From DASRJW01 sp964567755 (GTDB taxonomy: Bacteria > Krumholzibacteriota > Krumholzibacteriia > G020349025), in NCBI GenBank assembly GCA_964567755.1, contig CAZMNW010000065.1, positions 52,393 through 116,392 on the forward strand: DNA of 64,000 nt, in the 5' to 3' direction. The translations under genes were made by a program, and so were the position numbers. Numbering within the stretch: the stretch's first letter is position 1; each line of letters starts with the position of its first letter. Under the pieces are notes generated by a model, which did no database searches, was not told the origin of the DNA, and was given only the letters and a program-made list of their open reading frames with translations. This document shows, in pieces, positions 1 through 9,608 of the stretch.

Positions 1-2061
1 GGACTACAGCGATTCGCCACCTGGGCCAACATGCACCGCGGCATGCAGCTCGTGGGCGAGTCTATGCATCGCGAGCATCAGGAAGGTTGGCCGAGTGGCA
101 GGACGAACCATTATTGGTTCGATCTCAATCGGGACTGGCTCCCGGCGCAGCATCCCGAATCGCGGGCGCGCTTGCGGGTGTTCCACCACTGGAAGCCCAA
201 TGTCCTGGCGGATTTCCACGAGATGGAATCCAACTCGACGTTCTTCTTTCAACCGGGCGTCCCGAGCCGCAGGCATCCTCTCACACCCGAACGCAATGTC
301 GAGCTCACGCACGCCATCGCCAAGTTCCACGCACGTGCCCTCGACGCCGAGCGCCGGCTCTATTACTCGGAGGAACGTTTCGACGACTACTACTACGGCA
401 AGGGTTCGACTTACCCCGACGTGAACGGCGCGGTCGGCATTCTGTTCGAGCAGGCGAGCGCCCGTGGCCACTTGCAAGACACCGAGCATGGCCCGCTCGG
501 CTTCCCGTTCGCCATCCGCAATCAGTTCATCACCTCGCTATCGACCCTGCAAGGTGCATTCGCCGAGCGGCGCAATCTCCTGCGCTACCAGCACGAATTC
601 TTCGCCGGTGCCGGCAAGCTCGCCTCGACCGACCGCGTCAAGGGCTACGTGTTCGGCTCCGCGGCGGACGGTGCGAGTGCAACATTCATGCTGCAAATCC
701 TTCAAGCGCACAAAATCGAGGTGTATGCGCTGGCGCGCGCGTACGAACAGGATGGGCACCGATTCGAACCGGGCTCGGCCTACGTGGTGCCGCTGGCCCA
801 GCCACAGTATCGCTTGGCTCGGTCGCTGTTCGAACGCCGGACGAGCTTCACCGACAGCTTGTTCTACGACATCTCGGCGTGGACGCTGCCGCTCGCCGCC
901 GGCGTCGCGTGCGCCGAGCTCGGCCGTTCACCCGATGCGCTGTTGGGCGCCCGCATCGAACGGGGCGATCTGGTCACGCTCCCCGAACAGCCGGCACCTG
1001 CTCCAGAGCCCCCCTATGCCTACGCATTTGGCTGGAGCGAGTACTACGCGCCGCGCGCATTGTTCCGGCTGCAGCGCGCCGGGATCCGCACGCAGGTGGC
1101 GACGCAACCCTTCACCGCCACCACGGTGGATTCGTCGATCGCGTTCGAACGCGGCACGATCGTCGTTCCAGCAGTGCGCGGGCAGCCCCCTGCATTCGGC
1201 AGGATCGCGCCACTGATGCGCGACATCGCCCGCTTGGACGGTGTCGACGTCCACTCGCTCTCGACTGGCTTGACGCCGACGACGGCCGTCGACCTCGGCA
1301 GTCCCTCGTTTCAGGTGCTCACCCAACCCAAGCCACTCTTGATCGTAGGCTCTGGTGTCGATGCCAATGCCGCCGGCGAGATCTGGCATCTTCTGGATCG
1401 CAGGTTCGACGTGCCGTTGCCGTTGATCACGGCCTCCGATCTGGATGTCGCCGATCTGCCGCACTTCACGCACGTCATCTGCGTCGACGGCAACTACGAC
1501 ACGTTGGACACTGCGAAGGCAGAGGCGCTCGAGCGCTGGATTCGCAACGGGGGTGTGTTCGTCGCCATGGGTCGGGCGGCCGAGTGGGTGTCCAAGAAGA
1601 AATGGTTGAAGGTGGAGTTCGACAAGGAAGACGAAACCGGAGCGGCGACCGCTGGGCAGCGCTTCCCTTACGCCGAGCACGAGGATCGTGCCGGCGCCCG
1701 CATCATCAGCGGCGCCATCTTCGCCGTCGATCTCGATCGCACCCATCCACTCGGCTTCGGCTTCCCCGACGATCGGCTCGCCGTCTTCCGCGACCACCGA
1801 TTATTCATGCGGCCGAGCGCCAATCCCTACACCACGGTGGCCCGCTATGCGGCGCAGCCATTGCTCTCGGGCTACATTTCGAAACCAACCCTCGCCCGGC
1901 TCGACAGCACTGCCTCCGTCATCGCCGATCGGCTCGGCCAGGGCGCGGTCATCCTTCTCCTCGACAACCCCAGCTTCCGCGGCTTCTGGTTCGGCACCGA
2001 CAAGCTGTTCCTCAACGCCCTCTTCTTCGGCTCCATCCTGGAGCGCACCGAGCCGGAGTGA
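1..2061 (+). CDS. M14-family zinc carboxypeptidase, 5' end outside the window
   Basis: The reading frame is open from the first base of the window and reads as protein before the first ATG (position 31), so the real start lies upstream. It is a metallocarboxypeptidase of the M14 family. The segment GRTNHYWFDLNRDW and the DFHEM motif (about 214-228, His is a zinc ligand) are family hallmarks, and ILFEQAS (about 436-456) supplies the catalytic Glu. The first zinc-binding HxxE motif must lie before the window. The C-terminal 250 residues (from about 1310) look like a class I glutamine-amidotransferase-like domain that often follows this M14 subtype. Proteins of this type are usually exported, but the signal region is not visible here. 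Function is assigned from the family; the substrate is unknown. Confidence 0.9.
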   Translation, partial: GLQRFATWANMHRGMQLVGESMHREHQEGWPSGRTNHYWFDLNRDWLPAQHPESRARLRVFHHWKPNVLADFHEMESNSTFFFQPGVPSRRHPLTPERNVELTHAIAKFHARALDAERRLYYSEERFDDYYYGKGSTYPDVNGAVGILFEQASARGHLQDTEHGPLGFPFAIRNQFITSLSTLQGAFAERRNLLRYQHEFFAGAGKLASTDRVKGYVFGSAADGASATFMLQILQAHKIEVYALARAYEQDGHRFEPGSAYVVPLAQPQYRLARSLFERRTSFTDSLFYDISAWTLPLAAGVACAELGRSPDALLGARIERGDLVTLPEQPAPAPEPPYAYAFGWSEYYAPRALFRLQRAGIRTQVATQPFTATTVDSSIAFERGTIVVPAVRGQPPAFGRIAPLMRDIARLDGVDVHSLSTGLTPTTAVDLGSPSFQVLTQPKPLLIVGSGVDANAAGEIWHLLDRRFDVPLPLITASDLDVADLPHFTHVICVDGNYDTLDTAKAEALERWIRNGGVFVAMGRAAEWVSKKKWLKVEFDKEDETGAATAGQRFPYAEHEDRAGARIISGAIFAVDLDRTHPLGFGFPDDRLAVFRDHRLFMRPSANPYTTVARYAAQPLLSGYISKPTLARLDSTASVIADRLGQGAVILLLDNPSFRGFWFGTDKLFLNALFFGSILERTEPE

Positions 2062-2169
2062 TTTCGCTACCAAGCTGCGCGCCAGATTGGACCTGAATCG
2101 CCGACTGCGGCATGCTAAGATCATCGAGTTCTGGAGTTCGCCGTCTTCATCCTCGAGGGAGCCGCGTTC

Positions 2170-4392
2170 GTGATCGGTAGAACGGTCTCGCATTACCGCG
2201 TCGTGGAGAAGCTCGGTGCCGGTGGCATGGGGGTCGTCTACCGGGCGGAGGACACTGTCCTCGACCGCGCCGTGGCGCTCAAGTTCCTCCCCGCCGAAGC
2301 CATTCGCGACAAGCCGATGCTGGATCGCTTCATGCGCGAGGCTCGGGCGGCCGCGGCGCTCAATCATCCGCACATTTGCACCATTCACGAGATCTCCGAG
2401 CAGGACGGCGAGCCCTTCATCGTCATGGAGCTCCTGGAGGGCGAGAACCTCAAGCGCAGCATCGAGGGCAAGCCGATGAAGATGGATCGGCTCTTGGAGC
2501 TCGCCACCCAGATCGCCGAAGCCCTCGAGGCCGCCCACGCCAAGGGTTTGGTCCACCGCGACATCAAACCGGCCAACATCTTCGTGACTCGCGCCGGACA
2601 GGCCAAGGTCCTCGACTTCGGCCTGGCCAAGCCGACGGCAGCACATCTGAGTGGCTCACAGGTTGGCACGGCCGTGGACAATGCGATGGGCAATGATTTA
2701 ACGCGACCGGGCACCGCGGTCGGCACGGTGGCCTACATGTCGCCGGAACAAGCGCGGGGCGAGGCGCTCGATGCGCGCAGCGATCTCTTTTCCTTCGGCG
2801 CCGTGCTCTACGAGATGGCGACCGGCGCGACCGCGTTCGAGGGCAACACCGCCGCCGTCATCTTCGACGCCATCTTGCGCGGCTCGCCGCGACCACCAAC
2901 AGCCCTACAGCCCGGGCTTCCCACCGATCTGGAGCGCATCATCCAAAAGGCGCTCGAGAAGGATGCGGAGATGCGCTACCAGACCGCGGCCGAGCTCAAG
3001 ACGGACCTCAAGCGCTTGAAGCGCGACCGCGATTCCGGCAGCAGTCCAGTGTCCAGTCGCCGGGAATCGGGGGCGACCGAGGCGCCGGCAAAGGCGAAAA
3101 CGGCGTCGCAGAAATCGGTGGCTGTTCTGTACTTCGAGAATCTGAGCGGCGCCAAGGACGACGAGTACTTCCGCGATGGCATGACCGAAGACATCATCAC
3201 GGAACTTTCCAAGATCAGCCAGCTCCGTGTTTTCCCGCGCTCCGAGATCTTGTCCTTCCGCGACAAGCCGGTCACGGCTCCGGAGGTCGGTCAACAGCTG
3301 AGTGCAGCCTACGTGCTCGAGGGCAGCATCCGTCGTGCTGGCAATCGGCTGCGCATCACCGCGCAACTGGTCGAGACAACGACCCGGCACTCGGCATGGG
3401 CAGAGCGCTACGATCGCGAGATGGAAGACGTCTTCGCCATCCAAGACGAGATCGCGCGCAGCATCGCCCAGGCGCTGCGAGTAACTTTGTCCCCCCAGGA
3501 AGAGAAGACGATCGCGCGCAAACCCACCGAGAACCTGCAGGCGTACGATCATTACTTGCGCGGGCGCACGTACACACGCCGAGAGAACCTGGATTTCGCC
3601 CTGCAGATGTTCGAGCAGGCCATCAAGCTCGACCCGAACTTCGCCCTCGCCCACACCGGCGTAGCGAACGTCTGCGGCATGATCTACGAGATGCGCGAAC
3701 AGCAGAGCAAGTGGATCGACCGCGGGCTCCTGGCCTGCGACCGGGCGCTCGCGCTCGACCCGCAATCGGCGGAGGTGCTGGCCGCACGGGCGCGGTTGTT
3801 CTACACGCAGAAGCGCTTCGACCAAGCGGTGGATTACGCGCGCCTCGCCATCGAGCGCAAACCCGACTGCGAAGGCGTGTACAACATCCTCGGCCGCGCC
3901 CTGTTCTCATCGGATCGCTACGAAGAAGCGGCGGCGCTCGTCGAGCGCGCGCTGGAGGCGAATGGCGACGACTACAACACCTACATTCCCTACATGAACG
4001 TGCTGGGTCGACTGCAGCGGACGGATGAACGCCTGGGGCTCATGCGGCGGATGGTGGTGACGCTCGAGAAACAGCTCGAGATCGTGCCCGAAGACGTGCG
4101 TGCCCGCATCTTGCTCGCCGGGCAATATGCTGAGTTCGAGCGCGGCGACGATGCGATCCGTCAGCTGCAAACGGCGGTCGCTCTGCGACCCGGCGACTCC
4201 AACGTCCTTTACAATGCATCGTGCGTCTACTGCATCCTCGGCAAGAAGGAACAGGGGCTAGAGGCTCTCCGCCAAGCATTCCAGTGCGGCTACAGCAATC
4301 GCGAGTGGGCAGCGCGCGACCCCGACCTCAACATCCTCCACGACGAACCCGAGTTCCAGCGTCTCTGTGCCATCGCACCCGCGGGGGGCTAG
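2170..4392 (+). CDS. Ser/Thr protein kinase with TolB-like domain and TPR repeats
   Basis: A 740-residue protein with a GTG start. Residues 1-280 form a complete Pkn2-type kinase: glycine loop GAGGMGVVYRAED, Lys38 in VALKFL, HRDIKPAN at 129-136, DFG at 149-151 and a GT-YMSPEQ activation segment. Residues about 315-440 match the TolB/FlgO-like domain found in adenylate cyclase-TPR proteins (SVAVLYFENLSG, then DGMTEDIITELSK). The last 280 residues are TPR repeats. No membrane segment is seen, so it is probably cytosolic and recruits partners through the TPRs. A 150-bp relic of the same kind of TPR region lies at 12724-12873. Kinase activity is well supported by the motifs; the signal and targets are unknown. 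Confidence 0.93.
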   Translation: MIGRTVSHYRVVEKLGAGGMGVVYRAEDTVLDRAVALKFLPAEAIRDKPMLDRFMREARAAAALNHPHICTIHEISEQDGEPFIVMELLEGENLKRSIEGKPMKMDRLLELATQIAEALEAAHAKGLVHRDIKPANIFVTRAGQAKVLDFGLAKPTAAHLSGSQVGTAVDNAMGNDLTRPGTAVGTVAYMSPEQARGEALDARSDLFSFGAVLYEMATGATAFEGNTAAVIFDAILRGSPRPPTALQPGLPTDLERIIQKALEKDAEMRYQTAAELKTDLKRLKRDRDSGSSPVSSRRESGATEAPAKAKTASQKSVAVLYFENLSGAKDDEYFRDGMTEDIITELSKISQLRVFPRSEILSFRDKPVTAPEVGQQLSAAYVLEGSIRRAGNRLRITAQLVETTTRHSAWAERYDREMEDVFAIQDEIARSIAQALRVTLSPQEEKTIARKPTENLQAYDHYLRGRTYTRRENLDFALQMFEQAIKLDPNFALAHTGVANVCGMIYEMREQQSKWIDRGLLACDRALALDPQSAEVLAARARLFYTQKRFDQAVDYARLAIERKPDCEGVYNILGRALFSSDRYEEAAALVERALEANGDDYNTYIPYMNVLGRLQRTDERLGLMRRMVVTLEKQLEIVPEDVRARILLAGQYAEFERGDDAIRQLQTAVALRPGDSNVLYNASCVYCILGKKEQGLEALRQAFQCGYSNREWAARDPDLNILHDEPEFQRLCAIAPAGG

Positions 4393-4468
4393 CGCCGGAC
4401 TCGAGTCCAAACTCGCGCCGTGGACCAGGTCGACTCCACCAAGGCGACGAGCAACCGAATGAGGAAGC

Positions 4469-4663
4469 ATGTCGAAGCAATCGAAGCAGTGTCTCCTGTG
4501 CGGCCGTGATGCGACACAAACGCCGCTTCTCACGCTCGATTACCAGGACTCCACGTTCTGCATCTGCCCGCAGCACCTGCCGGTTTTGATCCACGATCCG
4601 AGCCAGCTGGTCGGCAGGCTGCCCGGAGCGGAGAATCTACGGCCCGCGGACATTCACGACTGA
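4469..4663 (+). CDS. Small Cys-containing protein, possible zinc knuckle
   Basis: A 64-residue ORF with ATG preceded by GAGGA at good spacing, placed 76 bp after the kinase on the same strand. It begins MSKQSKQCLLCGRD and later carries CICPQHLP, giving a CxxC pair and a CxCxxH cluster about 25 residues apart, which would suit a single zinc site. There is no signal peptide or membrane segment, so it is probably cytosolic. The family is not recognised. Codon use and the ribosome site argue that it is a real gene. It may be co-transcribed with the upstream kinase and meets the next kinase tail to tail. Confidence 0.65.
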   Translation: MSKQSKQCLLCGRDATQTPLLTLDYQDSTFCICPQHLPVLIHDPSQLVGRLPGAENLRPADIHD

Positions 4664-4721
4664 CAGGACAGGCAACTCCGTGCAGCGATCGGGCGTGTGA
4701 TGAGCGCATCCGCGATGCCGA

Positions 4722-7370
4722 TCAGGGCGATTCCACCAAGGTGCGCCAGTCCGAGACGAAGTGGAGCGCAGAAGAAGGGGCCTCCGTCGGCACCAAGACC
4801 AGGAGCCTCTTGCCATCCGGGGCAAGTCCCCACAAACCTGGAAGAGCGCGGCCGCCGAAGATCTGCTTCTTGGCACCGAGAGAAAGACTGCTGCCACTGA
4901 GCGTGATATCCACCGCCATCAACTGCATGTCCGGTGTCGAGTAATAAATGCGGCGGCCATCCGCGCTCCACGCGGCTTGCAATCCTGATCCCTCCGAAGA
5001 GACCTGTCGTCGACTCCCGAGATCCGGAAACGTGGCCGCATAGACCTCGAGCCGTCCGGATTCTTCCGAGCCGTACAGGAGCCATCTCCCATCCGGCGAG
5101 AATGAGAACGCACCCTCGTTGAACTTCGTCTCCAGAAGGGGTTGGACATTCGGAGGACCTCGCAGCGGCAGGGACCAGATGTCCATCCCGGTCTGCGGCT
5201 GCTGGATCCAGAGCAGGATCGTGCTTCCGTCCGGCGACCAGTCGGCCGCAAAAAGCGACGTTTGATCGCGGTGGTAGAGGACCCTCCCCGCCGCCGTGCC
5301 GTCTGCCGGTCTCAGGCGTATGGTGCCGTAGCCGTCTGCATACGCGAGGGTCGAACCGTCGGGCGACCAGATGGGGTAGGCTGCGGGCTCCGACTCGAAC
5401 GTGAGACGCGCATCCATACCGGAGGCGATCTCCAGCACGTGCACGTCGAACCGATCCGTGCGCACGGTCGAAGCAACACGCCGCCCATCGGGAGAGATGT
5501 CGAACTGAGCCATCGGCGCCGGTTGCCCGACTTTCTCCAGCTCCCGCCCGTCCAAGTCGAACCAGGTCAGCTGACCCGGCCCGACGGTCGCCCCCGTGAG
5601 ATAAACGAAGCGGCCGCTGGCACTCAATGAATAGTTGCCGGTGAAACGGTACTCGTTGAAGTGTACGTTCTCCGCCAGCAATGCCGGCTCCCCCGCGAGC
5701 TGGAGCGAACCGGCGTCGAATGCCTGGGCGAGCAAGTCACCGTCGCGCACGAACACGAGGTATCCCGGGTCCATGTAGCGAGCTTCGCTCGCGACGTCGA
5801 GCACTTTGGCCTTGCGCTTCGAGGCGAGGTCGAGGCAGTAGACGGAATTGGTGTCCCCTTCGACGCCGCCCGAGAAGTAGAGGATGCGCTTGCTATCGGG
5901 CAAGAAGTGCGGCAAGCGGTCGCTGCGGCCGTTTTGCTCGATCGTGGTGAGAACCGACGGCGCGCCTCCGGATGCGGCAACCATCTTCAGCCCTTCCAGC
6001 GGACCGGGAGAAAAGACGATGACGCCCGCACGGCTCCACGTGCCGCCGCGGCCGTCCAATGCGTCGCAGATCGTCTGCACGACGCCGCCAATGGCAGGCG
6101 TCCGTTTCAGCTTCCCTTCGGCGAAGAAAGCGACGAACCGGCCGTCGGGAGACCCGAAGGGGTAAGTCGCACCTTCGGTTCCCGCGAGGATCGTCGCCGT
6201 CGCCGATTCGAGCGGTCGCCGCCACAGGACTTGCTCGCCGCCCGGGGAGACGGCAGCGAACACCAACACGTTGCCGTCGGGCGAGAGCACCACCGAGCAG
6301 TTGTCGCGGTCCAATTGCGCGCCGGCCGGGAGCTCGATGGTGGCGCGGATCGGCAGGACTCGGTCGGTCACACCAAGGAAGTGTCCGGCGAGATAGCCGA
6401 TGGCGCCCAGCAGAAGAGCGGAACCCACCGTCAGTACGACGCGGAGTACATTGCGCCGCGGTGTCACTTCGGTCGAACTCGAGGCCGAGGTGGCGGGCTC
6501 CGGTGCCCCCGACATCAACTGTTCGATTAGGATGCGCGCCTCGCCGATGTCGCGCAGGCGTTGGCGCGGGTCCTTGACGAGACAGCGGCGCACGAGGGCC
6601 GTCAATCGCACCGGTGTCGCCGCTGGGAGCGTGCTCCATTCGGGTTCGTCCTTCATCACCGCGGCGAGCGTTTCCGATGCCGTCTCCGCCACGAAATTGC
6701 GCTTGCCGCTCAACATCTCGAACAGCACCACGCCGAAGGACCAGATGTCGGCACGGCGGTCCACCGTCTTGCCCTTCGCTTGCTCCGGTGACATGTATGC
6801 CGCGGTGCCGAGGATGACCCCGAGACGCGTCGAGGCCGCCATCAAAGTCGGTGAATGGGTGAGATCGGGTGACGACGACAACGACTCGTCGGAAAGCGCC
6901 TTGGCAAGGCCGAAATCCAGCACCTTCGCCGCCCCTTCGGCGGTGAGCTTGATGTTCGCCGGTTTGAGATCCCGATGGATGATGGAGTGTTCGTGCGCGT
7001 ACTCCAGGGCCTCGGCGATCTGCCGGGCAATGGGCAAGACCTCGTCGGCCGGCATTGGGCCTTGCTCGATCCGTTGCGCCAGGGTCGGGCCTTCCACCAG
7101 CTCCATCACGAGGGCCTGCACGCCTTCGATTTCCTCGAGGCCGTAGATGCTGGCAATGTTGGGATGCGTGAGTGACGCCAGAACCTTGGCCTCGCGGGCG
7201 AAGCGCGCCATGCGCTCCGCGTCGGTCGCGAACGAGGCCGGAAGCAACTTGATGGCCACCTCCCGGCCGAGCCGGGAGTCGGTAGCGCGATACACCTCGC
7301 CCATGCCACCCGAGCCGAGCGGCGATGTGACGCGGTAATGTGCGATCGACTTTCCAACCCACGAGGTCAT
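4722..7370 (-). CDS. Membrane Ser/Thr protein kinase with C-terminal WD40/TolB-like propeller
   Basis: 882 residues from the ATG at 7370; an in-frame start 14 codons upstream (7412) is possible but the protein would then begin with a non-conserved stretch. Residues 10-285 are a Pkn2-type kinase (GSGGMGEVYRATD, Lys41 in VAIKLL, HRDLKPAN at 132-139, DFG at 152-154, GTAAYMSPEQ). A single membrane helix lies at about 308-333. The outer part, about 550 residues, is a beta-propeller with repeated S-PDG-R motifs (FSPDGRWLLYGSE, ISPDGRRVAST, WSPDGSTLAYADG). The layout is that of a receptor kinase with a periplasmic ligand or peptidoglycan sensor; that role is an inference. It lies directly downstream of a frameshifted barrel gene on the same strand. 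Confidence 0.93.
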   Translation of the reverse strand: MTSWVGKSIAHYRVTSPLGSGGMGEVYRATDSRLGREVAIKLLPASFATDAERMARFAREAKVLASLTHPNIASIYGLEEIEGVQALVMELVEGPTLAQRIEQGPMPADEVLPIARQIAEALEYAHEHSIIHRDLKPANIKLTAEGAAKVLDFGLAKALSDESLSSSPDLTHSPTLMAASTRLGVILGTAAYMSPEQAKGKTVDRRADIWSFGVVLFEMLSGKRNFVAETASETLAAVMKDEPEWSTLPAATPVRLTALVRRCLVKDPRQRLRDIGEARILIEQLMSGAPEPATSASSSTEVTPRRNVLRVVLTVGSALLLGAIGYLAGHFLGVTDRVLPIRATIELPAGAQLDRDNCSVVLSPDGNVLVFAAVSPGGEQVLWRRPLESATATILAGTEGATYPFGSPDGRFVAFFAEGKLKRTPAIGGVVQTICDALDGRGGTWSRAGVIVFSPGPLEGLKMVAASGGAPSVLTTIEQNGRSDRLPHFLPDSKRILYFSGGVEGDTNSVYCLDLASKRKAKVLDVASEARYMDPGYLVFVRDGDLLAQAFDAGSLQLAGEPALLAENVHFNEYRFTGNYSLSASGRFVYLTGATVGPGQLTWFDLDGRELEKVGQPAPMAQFDISPDGRRVASTVRTDRFDVHVLEIASGMDARLTFESEPAAYPIWSPDGSTLAYADGYGTIRLRPADGTAAGRVLYHRDQTSLFAADWSPDGSTILLWIQQPQTGMDIWSLPLRGPPNVQPLLETKFNEGAFSFSPDGRWLLYGSEESGRLEVYAATFPDLGSRRQVSSEGSGLQAAWSADGRRIYYSTPDMQLMAVDITLSGSSLSLGAKKQIFGGRALPGLWGLAPDGKRLLVLVPTEAPSSALHFVSDWRTLVESP

Positions 7371-7430
7371 GTGATGATACTGACACGACGAGTGCTGCAG
7401 GTCGAGCGACATCCGCTGGCAGGCGGCGCT

Positions 7431-8073
7431 TCAAGGCGACACGGCGATCGCGAACCAGAGCGGCACGGACCAGAGCGTTGCAATCGCCGCGCAAGACGAT
7501 ATGAAGGCGCGCCTCGACAGCGAACTCGAGCCACCGGTGCGTTTCGAACTGCACGCCCCCACCTGTGGCGAGACAGGCGGCGGTGGCACTGTTGCCGGCA
7601 ATCGTCTCCGGCCAAGTGTGTCCCGCGTAGGCGTAGGCGATGTCGACGCGCTCGTAGTCGTATGACGCCAGACCCACCGCTCCCAGAAGGTAGGGATGCA
7701 CGATGGGAGCGTCCGGTGACAGAGAGAATCGGAGTTCCCCGACCGCATCCCAGGCGGTCATGGTGCCGCCTGTGATCTCCAGGATCCGATGCGGTTGCTG
7801 GTCGATTCCCACGACCAGCAAGGTGCCCTCATCGTCGCGCGGGAAATCGCTGTAGGTGCCGCGCACGAGGATCGCGAGCAACGGTGTCACTTCATAGCCG
7901 ACGCCCAAGGTCCCACTGAATCCTGTGCCCAGACCTTCTTGGAACGCAGCACTGCCGGCGGGGAATGCGGGACCCGCACCGGCGTGCAGGCTCCAAGATG
8001 CGGCGCTCGTCCTCGCCGGTATCGAGTGGCAGAGAGTCAGGATGGCGATGGCGCTCGCCGCCGATCGACGCAC
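7431..8073 (-). pseudogene. Outer-membrane beta-barrel protein with a frameshift near its C terminus
   Basis: From a GTG at 8073 (GGAG eight bases upstream) the frame encodes a signal peptide (VRRSAASAIAILTLCHSIP) and then alternating aromatic strands typical of OmpX/OprF-size barrels. At about 7480-7488 the frame slips. The first frame continues without stop far into the kinase gene, whereas the next frame gives the expected barrel ending ATLWSVPLWFAIAVSP and a stop at 7431, just before the kinase. Correcting one base gives a protein of about 213 residues with a terminal aromatic/hydrophobic strand. The lesion could be a true mutation or a sequencing error; the raw reads would decide. Function beyond outer-membrane barrel is unknown. 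Confidence 0.7.
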
Positions 8074-8197
8074 GGTTGCGGCTCCGAGGAGTGGGGCGAG
8101 TCGCGAACGTTTCGAAGATAGCGTGGCGCACCCGGCTAGATCAAACTTCCCTCCACGAATCCCTTCGAGGGTACGCTGTCGAGGGAAAGGAGTACCG

Positions 8198-9547
8198 GTG
8201 GGAGAGCCCGTCACCTTTCGCCGCGAGCTGGGGCTCGTGGATGCGACGGTCGTCGTCGCCGGCGCCGTGATCGGCGTTGGTATCTTCGCCAACCCCAGCA
8301 ACGTCGCGCGCATCGTCGGCGACCCTACGCTCATGATCGCGGCCTGGGGCGCTGGCGGGCTGCTCGCGCTGCTCGGCGGCTTCGCCTACGCCGAGCTGGC
8401 CTCGCGCCTCCCCCACGTCGGCGGCCAGTATGTCTATCTGGCGCGCGCCTATCATCCCATCGTCGGCTTTCTCTATGGAATCGCGCTGCTGTTCATCATC
8501 AATGGCGGTGGCCTGGCAGCAGTGGCGACGATCTTCGCCTCCTATGTGGACTCGTCCTTCATCGCCCTCGGCCCGACTGGCATACGCATCGTGGCTGCTA
8601 CGGCGCTGCTCGTGCTGACGGCGATCAATGTCGCCGGCATCCGCACCGGCAAGCGGGTCAACAACGCACTCATGGCCCTCAAGCTCACCGGCATCTGCGC
8701 TTTGCTCGGCATGGCATTCTTTGGCGTCGGCACATCGGTCAGTCACTTCGATGTGGCACTCTGGCGCACTCCGGTCACCGGCTGGACACGCTTGCTGTTC
8801 ACGGCGCTCGTGCCGATCATGTTCGCGTACGCGGGGTGGCAGAACTGCGGCTTCCTGGCTGGCGAGATCCGCGACCCGGCGCGCAACTTGGCGCGCGCCA
8901 ACATCCTCGGCGTCGCCCTCGTCGTCACGCTCTATGTCGGCCTCAACGTCGCCTATTTGCGCGTCTTGACCGCATCCCAGATCGCCGCTTCACCCGCCGT
9001 CGCCTACGAAATAGCGCGCACCGTCGCCGGGGAGCGTGGCGGCCGTCTGGTCGCGACGCTTATCGCGGTCTCGAGTCTGGGGTTGCTGTCGGTGATCGTG
9101 CAAGCGGCGCCGCGACTGTATTACGCCATGGCTCGCGATGGGCTCTTCCCGCGTCGGGCTGCGATGTTGCACCCGCGTTTTCGCACACCGGCCTTCATGC
9201 TCTGGTTCCAGTCCGGCGTTTCCATCGCGCTTCTCGCGACGAACACCTACGACGAGCTGCTCTCGTACGTGGTCTTTACGGAATGGCTCTTCTTCGCTCT
9301 CGCCGCGGGTGCGCTGTTTGTCCTGCGCCGACGCGACCCAAGGCCCACGGGCCTGGTGGCGATGCCCGGGCATCCGGTGACAACGCTGCTCTTCGTCCTC
9401 GCCTCCGCCGGCATCGTGGTGAACACCTTCTTCACCTACACGACGCAGTCGCTCATTGGTTCTGCGATCCTGCTTGCGGGCGCGGTGTCCTACATCTTCA
9501 TCGCCGTGCGCCATCGGCGCGCTTTCGCCTCCTCGCGGCGCGATTGA
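8198..9547 (+). CDS. APC-superfamily amino acid/polyamine transporter
   Basis: A GTG start at 8198 with AAAGGAG five bases upstream gives 449 residues. The protein is almost entirely hydrophobic, with about 12 membrane segments. The first helix holds the APC signature VVVAGAVIGVGIFANPSN, the unwound substrate-binding glycine region of TM1, followed by PHVGGQYVYL. It should sit in the inner membrane and move an amino acid or related cation, as antiporter or proton symporter. Earlier in-frame starts back to 7925 overlap the divergent barrel gene and lack a ribosome site. The substrate cannot be read from the sequence. Confidence 0.9.
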   Translation: MGEPVTFRRELGLVDATVVVAGAVIGVGIFANPSNVARIVGDPTLMIAAWGAGGLLALLGGFAYAELASRLPHVGGQYVYLARAYHPIVGFLYGIALLFIINGGGLAAVATIFASYVDSSFIALGPTGIRIVAATALLVLTAINVAGIRTGKRVNNALMALKLTGICALLGMAFFGVGTSVSHFDVALWRTPVTGWTRLLFTALVPIMFAYAGWQNCGFLAGEIRDPARNLARANILGVALVVTLYVGLNVAYLRVLTASQIAASPAVAYEIARTVAGERGGRLVATLIAVSSLGLLSVIVQAAPRLYYAMARDGLFPRRAAMLHPRFRTPAFMLWFQSGVSIALLATNTYDELLSYVVFTEWLFFALAAGALFVLRRRDPRPTGLVAMPGHPVTTLLFVLASAGIVVNTFFTYTTQSLIGSAILLAGAVSYIFIAVRHRRAFASSRRD

Positions 9548-9608
9548 CCGCCGCTCTCTCGGCCCCCACTGGAGGCTGGCGGAGCTTGTGGCCCTCCGCC
9601 CACCCATG

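Noticed and set aside
928..1797. Minus-strand frame within the M14 peptidase gene
   Set aside because: Shadow of a conserved gene; no start signal and no similarity.
5893..8334. An 813-codon frame on the minus strand covering the barrel and half of the kinase gene
   Set aside because: It fuses the frameshifted barrel with an out-of-frame reading of the kinase. The kinase frame has all catalytic motifs, so the long frame is an artefact of the frameshift.
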